DNA from: Methylobacterium gregans | GTDB lineage: Bacteria; Pseudomonadota; Alphaproteobacteria; Rhizobiales; Beijerinckiaceae | Reading direction: 5' to 3' | Length of the DNA stretch: 37,382 nt | Assembly (NCBI RefSeq): GCF_022179245.1 | Contig: NZ_BPQM01000036.1 | Span: 1-37,382, forward strand | In this document: piece by piece, positions 8,471 to 16,333 of the stretch | Numbering within the stretch: position 1 is the stretch's first letter | How the letters are laid out: the number at the start of each line of letters is the position of its first letter | Notes under the pieces: generated by a model | What the model was told of the DNA's origin: nothing | Databases searched by the model: none | Seen by the model: only the letters and a program-made list of their open reading frames with translations | Translations under genes and position numbers: made by a program

Positions 8471-9372
8471 GCCGCGCCGTTGCCATGCCCGATCCCGCCC
8501 CCGATGCGTCCGTCGCGGTCCCGCCTGCCCCGGTGCGCCCCCGACCTCGCGCGGCGATCCTGCGCCACCCCGGCGCCGCGCTCGGCCTCGTCATCCTCGC
8601 CGGCGCGATCGGCGCGGCCCTCCTTGCGCCGGTGCTCTATCCGGCCTCGCCCTGGCGGATGGTGCAGCGGCCCTTCATCCCGCCCTTCACCCTGGACCGG
8701 GTTCCGCTCGGGACCGACGCCCTCGGCCGGGACATCGCCGCCGGCCTGATGCACGGGGCCGGCGTCTCCCTCGTCGTTGGCCTCGTCTCGACGCTCGCCG
8801 CCCTGCTGATCGGCGTGCCGCTGGGCGCCCTCGCCGGCTATCTCGGCGGCCGGGTGGATGACGCGCTGATGCGCTTCACCGAGCTGTTCCAGACGGTGCC
8901 GAGCTTCGCGCTGGCCATCGTGCTGGTGGCGATCCTCCAGCCCTCGCTCGGCTCGATGATCTTGGCCATCGCCCTGGTGAGCTGGCCCCCGGTGACGCGG
9001 CTGGTGCGGGGCGAGGTGCTGTCGCTGCGCTCGCGCGAGTACGTGCAGGCGGCGATCGTCACTGGCCAGACCACCTTCACGATCCTGCGCCGGGAGGTCC
9101 TGCCCAACACCCTGTCGCCGATCGTGGTGTTGGCCTCGCTGATGGTGGCGACCGCGATCCTGCTCGAATCCTCACTCTCCTTCCTCGGCCTCGGCGACCC
9201 GAACCGGATGTCCTGGGGCTTCATGGTGGGCGCCGGCCGCACCGTGATCCGGCAGGCGTGGTGGATCACCGCCTTCCCGGGTCTGGCGATCCTGCTCACC
9301 GTCCTCGCCCTCAACCTGATCGGGGAGGGCCTCAACGACGCCCTCAACCCGCGCCTGTCCCGGGAGCGCTGA
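8467..9372 (+). CDS. ABC transporter permease, DppC type
   Basis: This 301-residue partner permease of the DppC/OppC family has a Pro/Ala/Arg-rich cytoplasmic N-terminus (residues 1-35). A first membrane helix follows around 40-58, then the periplasmic motif PLGTDALGRDI that is diagnostic for DppC proteins, and five further helices. The EAA loop contains AAIVTGQTTFTIL. The start at 8467 is fixed by the ATGA overlap with the upstream permease, which indicates translational coupling; a longer frame upstream is only read-through of the preceding gene's region. The C-terminus NLIGEGLNDALNPRL is conserved. With the preceding permease it should form the importer channel. Confidence 0.94.
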   Translation: MSRAVAMPDPAPDASVAVPPAPVRPRPRAAILRHPGAALGLVILAGAIGAALLAPVLYPASPWRMVQRPFIPPFTLDRVPLGTDALGRDIAAGLMHGAGVSLVVGLVSTLAALLIGVPLGALAGYLGGRVDDALMRFTELFQTVPSFALAIVLVAILQPSLGSMILAIALVSWPPVTRLVRGEVLSLRSREYVQAAIVTGQTTFTILRREVLPNTLSPIVVLASLMVATAILLESSLSFLGLGDPNRMSWGFMVGAGRTVIRQAWWITAFPGLAILLTVLALNLIGEGLNDALNPRLSRER

Positions 9373-9374
9373 CC

Positions 9375-11000
9375 GTGGATCCTGCCCCCAACCCGCCCGG
9401 CGTGGCCGTCTCCGTCCGCGACCTGCGCCTCGCCCTGCCGCTCGGCGGCGACCGGCCGAACGCCGTCGACGGCGTATCCTTCGACCTCATGGCGGGGGAG
9501 ATCCTCTGCATCGTCGGCGAATCAGGCTCCGGCAAGTCGATGTGCGCCCACGCCCTGATGGGCCTGCTCCCGAAGGCCGTGACGGTCGCGAGCGGCAGCA
9601 TCCGTCTCGGCGACACAGATCTCCTGGCGCAGGACGCGGCCGGCTGGCGCGACACGAGGGGCCGGCGCATCGCCATGGTGTTCCAGGAGCCGATGACCGC
9701 GCTCAACCCGCTGATGCGCATCGGCGACCAGATGGCGGAGATGTTCGAGGCGCACGGACTGCTCACCCCGCCGGAGCGTCGGGCCCGGGCCGTGGCGCTC
9801 GCCCGCGAGGTCGGGCTGCCCGATCCGGAAGGCATCGTGCGCTCCTATCCCCACCAACTGTCGGGCGGACAGCGCCAGCGCGCGATGATCGCGATGGCGC
9901 TCGCGCTGGAGCCCGCCATCCTCGTGGCCGACGAGCCGACCACCGCCCTCGACGTCACCACGCAGGCCCAGATCCTGAAGCTGATCCGCGACCTGCAGCG
10001 TCGGCGCAACATGGCGGTCCTCTTCATCACCCACGATTTCGGCGTGGTCACCGACATCGCCGACCGCGTGCTGGTCCTGCGCCAGGGCAGGGTCGTGGAG
10101 GAGGGCCCGGCCGCCGCTCTGCTCGGGGCCCCGCGGGAGGCCTATACGCAGGCGCTGCTGGCCGCCGTGCCGGCCATGAACCCGCCGGCCCGGACTCCTA
10201 CCGAGGGACCGAAGACCATCGAGGTGGCCGGCCTGAGCAAGACCTACGTCACCGGTGGCGGCTGGTGGCGCAAACCTCGGACCGTTGCCGCGGCGCGCGA
10301 CGTCTCCTTCGCGCTCCGCCGCGGCGAGACCCTCGGCCTCGTGGGTGAATCCGGCTCGGGCAAGTCTTCGGTCGCGCGCCTCGTGATGCGGCTGATCGAG
10401 CCCGACCTCGGCAGCGTGCGCCTCGGCGACACCGAGCTGACCCGGCTGAACGGAGAGGCGCTGCGGCGTGCCCGCAGCCGTATCCAGATGGTGTTCCAGG
10501 ACCCCTTCGCCTCGCTGAACCCGCGCCGCACCGTTGGGCAGATCATCACCGATGGGCCTGTCGCCCACGGTGTCTCCCTCTCCGACGCACGGGGGCGGGC
10601 CGTCCGGCTTCTCGGCCTCGTCGGCCTCGACATGCGGGCCTTCGAACGTTTCCCGCACGAGTTTTCGGGTGGACAGCGCCAACGGATCGGCATTGCCCGG
10701 GCGCTCGCCCTCGAGCCCGAGGTGCTGGTGGCCGACGAGGCGGTCTCCGCCCTCGACGTCTCGGTCCAGGCTCAGGTTCTGGCGCTGCTCGAGGATCTCA
10801 AGGTTCGGTTCGGCCTCTCGATGCTGTTCATCACCCACGACCTGCGGGTCGCGGCTCAGATCTGCGACCGGATCGCCGTCATGCGCCGAGGCGAGATCGT
10901 CGAGTTGAAGACGGCCGCCGATCTCTTCGCGAACCCTGAGCACCCCTACACCCGCGACCTGCTCGCCGCGGTGCCCGGCCGTGCCCGGGAGGCCGCATGA
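9375..11000 (+). CDS. ABC transporter ATP-binding protein, two fused ATPase domains (DppD-DppF type)
   Basis: This 541-residue cytoplasmic ATPase powers the importer. Two complete nucleotide-binding domains lie in tandem. Domain 1 has Walker A GESGSGKSM (~residues 46-54), the signature LSGGQRQR and Walker B ILVADEPTTALD. Domain 2 has Walker A GESGSGKSS (~residues 323-331), the signature FSGGQRQR and Walker B VLVADEAVSALD. Each is followed by a conserved ITHD switch His. The oligopeptide-transporter C-terminal extension (HPYTRDLLAAVP) is present after domain 2. The fusion is common in this family, so one gene replaces dppD plus dppF. The start is taken as GTG 9375, two bases after the permease stop; it is in frame with no better site nearby. 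Its stop overlaps the next gene by four bases. Confidence 0.94.
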   Translation: MDPAPNPPGVAVSVRDLRLALPLGGDRPNAVDGVSFDLMAGEILCIVGESGSGKSMCAHALMGLLPKAVTVASGSIRLGDTDLLAQDAAGWRDTRGRRIAMVFQEPMTALNPLMRIGDQMAEMFEAHGLLTPPERRARAVALAREVGLPDPEGIVRSYPHQLSGGQRQRAMIAMALALEPAILVADEPTTALDVTTQAQILKLIRDLQRRRNMAVLFITHDFGVVTDIADRVLVLRQGRVVEEGPAAALLGAPREAYTQALLAAVPAMNPPARTPTEGPKTIEVAGLSKTYVTGGGWWRKPRTVAAARDVSFALRRGETLGLVGESGSGKSSVARLVMRLIEPDLGSVRLGDTELTRLNGEALRRARSRIQMVFQDPFASLNPRRTVGQIITDGPVAHGVSLSDARGRAVRLLGLVGLDMRAFERFPHEFSGGQRQRIGIARALALEPEVLVADEAVSALDVSVQAQVLALLEDLKVRFGLSMLFITHDLRVAAQICDRIAVMRRGEIVELKTAADLFANPEHPYTRDLLAAVPGRAREAA

Positions 11001-11953
11001 CCCGCCCGGTGCCCCGCATGCGCTGTGTCCTCCTGAGCGGGACCTTCGACCTGCGCGCACTTTGTCCGAGCGCGCTCGACGCGGCCTCCGACGTGATCGA
11101 GTTCCTCGACGATCCGGCCGATTTGCCCGAGACGGTGCGGCTCGCCCTGGCCTGGCAGCCGGCCGACGACGCGCTGACCCGCTACCCGAACCTCGCCGCC
11201 GTCTGCTCGGTGGGTGCGGGCGTCGACAGTCTCGTCACCTGCCCGAGCCTGCGGCCGGACCTGTCGGTCGTACGCGTGGTCGATCCCGAACAGGCGCGGG
11301 CGATGTCGGGCTTCGTGCTCTGGCACGTCATCGGCCACCAGCGGCGCTTCCGCACCTACGCCGCCAACCAGCGTGCTCGGCGCTGGCGCTACCTCGCTCC
11401 GCCGGAGGCGAGCGCGGTCCCGATCGGCCTGCTCGGCTACGGGAGGATCGGGCAACGGGTGGCATCCGATCTCATGGCGCTCGGCTTTCCCGTTGCCGCC
11501 TGGAGCCGGACGCCGCGGGAGGGGGAGCCCGGCGGCGTCACCCACCACCACGGCCCTGCGGGCCTCCGGGCCATGCTGGCCGGCACCGAGGTGCTGATCA
11601 ACCTGCTCCCTCTCACGCAGGAGACGCGCGGGCTGATCGATGCGGGCTTCCTCCGCCGGCTGCCGCGCGGCGCCTATCTGATCCAAGTCGGGCGTGGCGA
11701 GCATCTGGTGGAGGAAGCCCTGCTCGACGCTCTGGAAACCGGCCATCTCTCGGGGGCGGCCCTCGACGTGTTCGCCACTGAGCCGCTGCCGGAGACGCAC
11801 GCCTTCTGGGAGCATCCGGCGGTCTTCGTCACGCCCCACGAGGCCTGCCACGCGAGCGAGCGGGCGATCGCCCGGACACTGCGGGTCACAGCCGAGGCCG
11901 TGCGTGCCGGCCGCCGACCGCCCGATACGGTCGATACCGCCCGCGGCTACTGA
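10997..11953 (+). CDS. D-2-hydroxyacid dehydrogenase, glyoxylate/hydroxypyruvate reductase A-like
   Basis: This 318-residue NAD(P)-dependent oxidoreductase resembles GhrA, which reduces glyoxylate, hydroxypyruvate or similar 2-keto acids. The Rossmann motif GYGRIG is at residues 147-152, followed by an Arg-containing loop (SRTPRE) that usually means NADPH preference. The catalytic Arg233 (VGRGEHL), Glu262 (ATEPLP) and His281 (VTPHEA) are all present. The start ATG overlaps the ATPase stop as ATGA, so it is co-translated with the transporter. This suggests that the imported compound is processed to or from a 2-hydroxy or 2-keto acid, a step that may follow the class II aldolase. The specific substrate cannot be told from sequence. 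Confidence 0.92.
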   Translation: MTRPVPRMRCVLLSGTFDLRALCPSALDAASDVIEFLDDPADLPETVRLALAWQPADDALTRYPNLAAVCSVGAGVDSLVTCPSLRPDLSVVRVVDPEQARAMSGFVLWHVIGHQRRFRTYAANQRARRWRYLAPPEASAVPIGLLGYGRIGQRVASDLMALGFPVAAWSRTPREGEPGGVTHHHGPAGLRAMLAGTEVLINLLPLTQETRGLIDAGFLRRLPRGAYLIQVGRGEHLVEEALLDALETGHLSGAALDVFATEPLPETHAFWEHPAVFVTPHEACHASERAIARTLRVTAEAVRAGRRPPDTVDTARGY

Positions 11954-12002
11954 GGGACGCTCCCCGAGAACTCGCCCCGCCAAGCCGACGTGAGCGAGCG
12001 CA

Positions 12003-12674
12003 TCAGGATCTTGCGACGGATGCGGCTTTGGTCGATTCGCGTAACCGCGCGGCTTCGTCCGGCCCGAGCGCAAGCACCAGCCTGACGGCCTCCTCGACGA
12101 ACGCGGACGGCGTGACGCCCGCGAGCTTGGCGGCCCGGGAGATCTCGAGGCCCAGCGCGAGGTCGACCTGAACCGGTGTGGTGCGACGGGTGGTCTCCGG
12201 ATGGAGTAATTCAGAGGCCGCTGCCGGAGCAGGGTGCGCCGGCAAGCCGCGCGCCTCGCGCCGCCCCTGCGCGGCGAGGCGATCCGCACGCTCGTTCAGC
12301 GGATCGCCCGCATGGCCGCGCACCCAGGTCCAACGCACGTCGCGCCGGCTGGAGAGTTCGTCCAGGCGCTTCATCAGGTCGATGTTCTTCACCTCGCCCG
12401 TGGTGGTGCGCCAGCCCTTCGCCTTCCAACCGCGCATCCACTCGGTCACGGACTTGACCACGTACTGGCTGTCGCAGCGCATCTCGATCTGCGCGCCCTC
12501 GGGAAAGTGTTCCAAGGCGCGGATGGCCGCTGTCAGCTCCATGCGGTTGTTCGTGGTGCCCGGTTCGCCCCCGCAGAGTTCCCGAGCGCCATCCGGTCCC
12601 GAGATCACGACGCCCCAGCCACCCGGGCCGGGGTTCGGATCGCATCCGCCATCGGCGTATACAACGGTTCGCAT
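12003..12674 (-). CDS. rnhA: ribonuclease HI with C-terminal ribbon-helix-helix-like extension
   Basis: The first ~140 of 223 residues are RNase HI, which cuts RNA in RNA-DNA hybrids. The carboxylate active site is complete: Asp8 (YADGGCDPNPGPGG), Glu46 (NNRMEL), Asp68 (RCDSQYV), Asp131 (NERAD), plus the helper His121 (RGHAGD). After an Ala/Pro linker (~145-160), residues ~165-202 read as a strand (TPVQVDLAL) and two helices (ISRAAKLAGV, TPSAFVEEAVRLVL). That is the pattern of CopG/Arc ribbon-helix-helix domains. Ordinary RNase HI ends near residue 155. The start at 12674 gives the canonical RNase HI N-terminus. The extension may aid nucleic-acid binding or dimerisation; this is inference. 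It is a single-gene unit downstream of, and on the same strand as, the chemoreceptor gene. Confidence 0.92.
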   Translation of the reverse strand: MRTVVYADGGCDPNPGPGGWGVVISGPDGARELCGGEPGTTNNRMELTAAIRALEHFPEGAQIEMRCDSQYVVKSVTEWMRGWKAKGWRTTTGEVKNIDLMKRLDELSSRRDVRWTWVRGHAGDPLNERADRLAAQGRREARGLPAHPAPAAASELLHPETTRRTTPVQVDLALGLEISRAAKLAGVTPSAFVEEAVRLVLALGPDEAARLRESTKAASVARS

Positions 12675-13022
12675 CGGAGTGCGGTCCTTTGGAAACGAGG
12701 GGCCGTGCCTGTCGCCTGGATCTGCAGCTGGCGATAGGCAGAACCCGCTGAGCGGGGACGGCACGATACTCCGTTCGCTCCCGCTGAAGCGACGCCGTGC
12801 TAGCTGCGATTCGGAAACGAGCGGTTTACCGCAAGGACCGGACGGGCCTCGGGGTCCGACCGGCACGACAGGGCCGCGAGGATCCGCCGGGGCGCAAGCG
12901 CTCGCCGTGCCGCCCGGTGGAGTCCCGCGCCTCCGGTGTTCCTCATGGTGTCGCGACTGGCGCGAAGGGGGCACGGACCGTTCCGCCCCTTCCGCTGTTC
13001 GGAGGCCGCTCGCGCCGACTGT
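12675..13022. other. intergenic stretch between rnhA and the chemoreceptor gene
   Basis: This stretch has no convincing gene. Frames are open on both strands only because of high GC, and the encoded sequences are Arg/Pro-rich without family character. A Gly-Pro-rich open extension of the rnhA frame upstream of 12674 is rejected as a start region. The rnhA promoter should lie here, but no clear -35/-10 pair or terminator hairpin with a T-run was found. Confidence 0.5.
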
Positions 13023-14495
13023 CTAAGCGGCCATGGAGGCTTCCCGAACCTTGACCGTCGAGCGGTCGACCTGCTCCGCCGCCTGCGCGATCGCCTCCAT
13101 GCTGCCCGCGAGACTCGCCGCGCCGCGCGAGGCGGTCTGCATCGAGGCCGACATGCCGTGAGTCACCGCGGACTGCTCCTCTACGGCCGAGGCGATCGCC
13201 GCCGCCACTTGGTCGAGCGTGCGGATCGTGCCCTGAATCGCTCCGATGGCCTGCACGGCCTGCTGCGTGGCGCCCTGCGTCGCGCCGATCTGCTGGCGGA
13301 TCTGCTCGGTCGCCCTGCCGGTCTGCTCGGCGAGCTGTTTGACCTCCTGTGCCACGACCGCGAAGCCGCGGCCCGCCTCGCCGGCTCGCGCTGCCTCGAT
13401 CGTGGCGTTGAGCGCCAGCAGGTTGGTCTGGCTCGCGATCGCTTGGATCAGCGCCACCACCTCGCCGATGCGGCCGGCTTGCTCGCTCAGGCCCGCCACG
13501 ATCGCGCCGGTCTGCTGCGCCTGATCCACTGCCTGACCGGCGATCTGCGAGGCGTGCTGCACCTGCTGGCTGATCTCGGACACCGAGGCCGACAGTTCCT
13601 GCGCGCCCGATGCGACCGCCTGGATGTCGCCGGAGACCTGCTGGACCGTGCCGGCCGCCGCCACGGTCTGCTGGGTCACGCCGTGCACGGCCTCGCTGAT
13701 CGCGTTGAGGTCCTGGCTGATGGCGCGGGCCTTCTCGGCACGGCGGCGGCGCTCGTGCACCTGCTCCGTCACGTCGGTGGCGAACTTCACCACCTTCACG
13801 AGCCGGCCATCGTCGTCGCGGATCGGATTGTAGGTGGCCTGAATGAAGATCTCGCGCCCGCCCTTGGCAATGCGGCAGTACTCGCCCGCCTGATACTCGC
13901 CCTGTCCGAGCGCCACCCAGAAGGCACGGTAGGCCGGGCTCTCCCGCTCGGCGGGCGCCACGAAGATGCGGTGATGCTGCCCCTGGATCTCGCCCAGCGC
14001 GTAGCCGAGCGCCCCGAGGAAGTTGGCGTTGGCATCGAGGATCGTGCCGTCCGGCGCGAAGGCGATCACGGCCTGCGAGCGGTGCAGCGCAGCGACCTGC
14101 CCGTTCGTGTCGATGCTGTGCGCCTTCTGCGCCGTGATGTCGGAGGCGAAGACCACGATGCGGGTCGGCGTGCCGCTGCGGCCGAGCACGGGATTGTAGG
14201 AGGCCAGCACCCAGACCTCGCGGCCACCCTTCGCCAAGCGCTTGAATTCGCGCGTCTGCGGCTTGCCCGCGCGCAGGGAAGCCCAGAATGCCTGCGTCTC
14301 GGCGCTCGCCCGCTCGCCCTCGGGCGTCAGCAGATCGTGCGACCGGCCGACCAGCTCCGCGCGAGTGTAGCCGACGAGATCGAGGAAGTTGGCGTTGGCA
14401 TTGCGGATCGTGCCATCGAGATCGAGGTCGAGGCAGCCGCGCGAACGGTTGATGGCCTCCGTGAGTGCACGAAGCCCGAAGCGAAACAACGACAT
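13023..14495 (-). CDS. cytoplasmic methyl-accepting chemotaxis protein with two PAS domains
   Basis: This 490-residue chemoreceptor has no transmembrane segment, HAMP or periplasmic domain. Two closely similar PAS domains come first (residues ~20-125 and ~140-245); each contains DGTI-x-NAN and a family WV/YQ-type core. An MCP signalling domain follows (~255-480) with the highly conserved hairpin tip [19 protein letters not shown]. It should sense an internal cue such as redox state or a small ligand and control CheA. The start at 14495 has GGGAGAG upstream on the coding strand and begins exactly where the related proteins begin (MSLFRFG); an 18-residue longer frame is unlikely. Similar soluble PAS-PAS receptors are common in rhizobia and methylobacteria. 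No other chemotaxis gene is nearby. Confidence 0.93.
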   Translation of the reverse strand: MSLFRFGLRALTEAINRSRGCLDLDLDGTIRNANANFLDLVGYTRAELVGRSHDLLTPEGERASAETQAFWASLRAGKPQTREFKRLAKGGREVWVLASYNPVLGRSGTPTRIVVFASDITAQKAHSIDTNGQVAALHRSQAVIAFAPDGTILDANANFLGALGYALGEIQGQHHRIFVAPAERESPAYRAFWVALGQGEYQAGEYCRIAKGGREIFIQATYNPIRDDDGRLVKVVKFATDVTEQVHERRRRAEKARAISQDLNAISEAVHGVTQQTVAAAGTVQQVSGDIQAVASGAQELSASVSEISQQVQHASQIAGQAVDQAQQTGAIVAGLSEQAGRIGEVVALIQAIASQTNLLALNATIEAARAGEAGRGFAVVAQEVKQLAEQTGRATEQIRQQIGATQGATQQAVQAIGAIQGTIRTLDQVAAAIASAVEEQSAVTHGMSASMQTASRGAASLAGSMEAIAQAAEQVDRSTVKVREASMAA

Positions 14496-14935
14496 CGACG
14501 CTCTCCCTACGGCGATGCCCGTACGAGTCGAGCAGCAACGCCCCGGCAATTCACCTGCTCGCCCTGAAGCAACCGTTAAGTTCCAGCCCGATGGAGGTGA
14601 GAGACACGCCGTTTTGATCGCTACGCCGGCACGTCTGGGGATATCGAAGGCCCGGCAATGTCGCCGATATCTTGCGTGCGTCAGCGTCGTATCATACCCC
14701 GCGGTCTACTCTGGGATTGCGTCTGATATAGCGCAGTATATTGTTATTTGAGTAAAATTCCACTTGTCTTTGGGAATCTGTCCAATGTAGAGAAGCGTTG
14801 CGGCGCTGGTAGATTCTTGTTAATGAAGAACCACGATAGTGAGCGCTGCTGATTCCATTATCCAGCCGTTGGCGACGGTCGCCCTTGCGAAAACTTAACG
14901 TTGGCGGCCGATAGGGGGGTGAAGAGGGTTGCGGC
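14496..14935. other. AT-rich intergenic region between divergent chemoreceptor and P450 genes
   Basis: These 440 bases contain no supported gene. The part from about 14690 to 14870 is strikingly AT-rich for this genome (for example TATATTGTTATTTGAG), as expected of a promoter region serving both divergent genes. A pair of inverted heptamers, GATATCG and CGATATC, flanks about 14640-14671. I could not assign individual -35/-10 boxes with confidence. Confidence 0.5.
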
Positions 14936-16333
14936 ATGTGGTCGGGAAGAACGTTTCGCGTCTGTGAGCCGGAGGGCGTCCCGCTGCGGGACGCCGTGGC
15001 GGACGCGCTTGCCCTGCCGTCCGTGCTCGCCACGATGCTGCGCAGCCTGATCGAGGCGTGGCCGGAGCAGGTCTACGCGGAGCCTCTGGTGACCACGCGC
15101 TTCCTTGGCCAGCGAACGACCTATGTCTGTGATCCCCGGTACATCCGCAGCCTGCTGGTCGATCAGGCCGATGCCCTGGCGCGCGAGCCCTTCATGCTGC
15201 GGGCCCTCGTGCCCGCCCTCGGCACCGGCATCCTGACGGCCGACGGGCCGCACTGGCGCGAGCAGCGCAGGACCGCGGCTCCGATGTTCCGGCCCGAGCG
15301 GGTCCGCGGCTTCGTGCCGGCCATGGCCGCGGCGGCGCAGGCCACGCGGGCGCGCTGGCTCAGGGGCGGCCCTGCCGACGGCGTCCGCGACATCCTGCCG
15401 GAGATGATGCGCACCACCTTCGACGTCATCGTCGCCACGATGGTCTCCGGCGACGACGCGCTGGAGGTCGAGCCCTTCGGGCGCGCGATCGATGCCTATC
15501 TTGCCCAGACGAGCTGGAAGATCGCGTTCACGATGCTCAAGGCGCCGGCCTGGACGCCTCATCCCGGCAGGCGGGCGGGCGCACGGGCGGCGCGCTACGT
15601 GCGGGGCGAGGTCGCCCGCACGGTCGCGCGGCGCCGCGCGCGCGGCGAGCCGGGTGCCGATCTCCTCGGTCTCCTGCTGCAGGCGGTGGATCCGGAGACC
15701 GGGGAGGGGCTCTCCGACGCGAGCCTCGTCGACAACCTCCTGACCTTCGTCGCGGCCGGCCACGAGACCACCGCGCTCGCTCTGACATGGACCCTGCGAG
15801 TGCTGGCCGATCACCCAGAGATCGAGCGCCGGGTGCTTGCGGAGATCGCCGGCCTCGGGGGCGACCTCGCCGAGGCCCCGCACGCCGTCGATCGGCTCGC
15901 CTTCACCCGCCAAGTCGTGCTTGAGGTGATGCGCCTGTACCCGCCAGCGCCGCTGATCGTTCGGCGCGCGGCGGCCGAGATCCGCCTGGGCGACACGGTG
16001 GTGCCGGCCGGGCAATCTGTGCACGTGCCGGTCTACGCCCTGCACCGGCACCGCCTGCTCTGGCACAGGCCCGAGGTCTTCGACCCCGACCGCTTCGCGC
16101 CGGGGCCGTCGGCTGCGCGCGACCGCTATGCCTACCTGCCGTTCGGGGCCGGGCCGCGCGTCTGCATCGGCATGGGCCTCGCCCTGACGGAGTGTCTGGT
16201 CATCCTCGCGACGCTGTTGCCCGCCTTCCGTTTCGTGCCGGAGAGGCCCGGCATGCCGGCCGCGCAGTTCCGCGTCACGCTGCGGCCCAGGAATGGCATG
16301 CCGATGAAGGTGGTCGCACGCCATGACCGTTGA
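14936..16333 (+). CDS. cytochrome P450
   Basis: This 465-residue soluble heme monooxygenase is of the bacterial class I/BM3-like type. The I-helix oxygen-binding motif AGHETT is at residues 274-279. The K-helix ExxR is Glu330-x-x-Arg333 in LEVMRLYPP. The heme-binding loop is FGAGPRVCIG with the thiolate Cys410. There is no N-terminal membrane anchor and no fused reductase, so it needs separate redox partners, none of which are in the window. The substrate is unknown; the CYP4/CYP102-like K-helix region (RLYPPAP) hints at fatty acids or other lipophilic compounds, a weak inference. Its last 11 bases overlap the start of the next gene, so the two are likely translationally coupled. ATG 14936 is the first in-frame start after the AT-rich region. 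Confidence 0.93.
   Translation: MWSGRTFRVCEPEGVPLRDAVADALALPSVLATMLRSLIEAWPEQVYAEPLVTTRFLGQRTTYVCDPRYIRSLLVDQADALAREPFMLRALVPALGTGILTADGPHWREQRRTAAPMFRPERVRGFVPAMAAAAQATRARWLRGGPADGVRDILPEMMRTTFDVIVATMVSGDDALEVEPFGRAIDAYLAQTSWKIAFTMLKAPAWTPHPGRRAGARAARYVRGEVARTVARRRARGEPGADLLGLLLQAVDPETGEGLSDASLVDNLLTFVAAGHETTALALTWTLRVLADHPEIERRVLAEIAGLGGDLAEAPHAVDRLAFTRQVVLEVMRLYPPAPLIVRRAAAEIRLGDTVVPAGQSVHVPVYALHRHRLLWHRPEVFDPDRFAPGPSAARDRYAYLPFGAGPRVCIGMGLALTECLVILATLLPAFRFVPERPGMPAAQFRVTLRPRNGMPMKVVARHDR

Noticed and set aside
12936..14567. 543-codon open frame on the plus strand opposite the chemoreceptor gene
   Set aside because: The minus strand encodes PAS and MCP domains there. The plus frame is Arg/Leu/His-rich repetitive shadow sequence.
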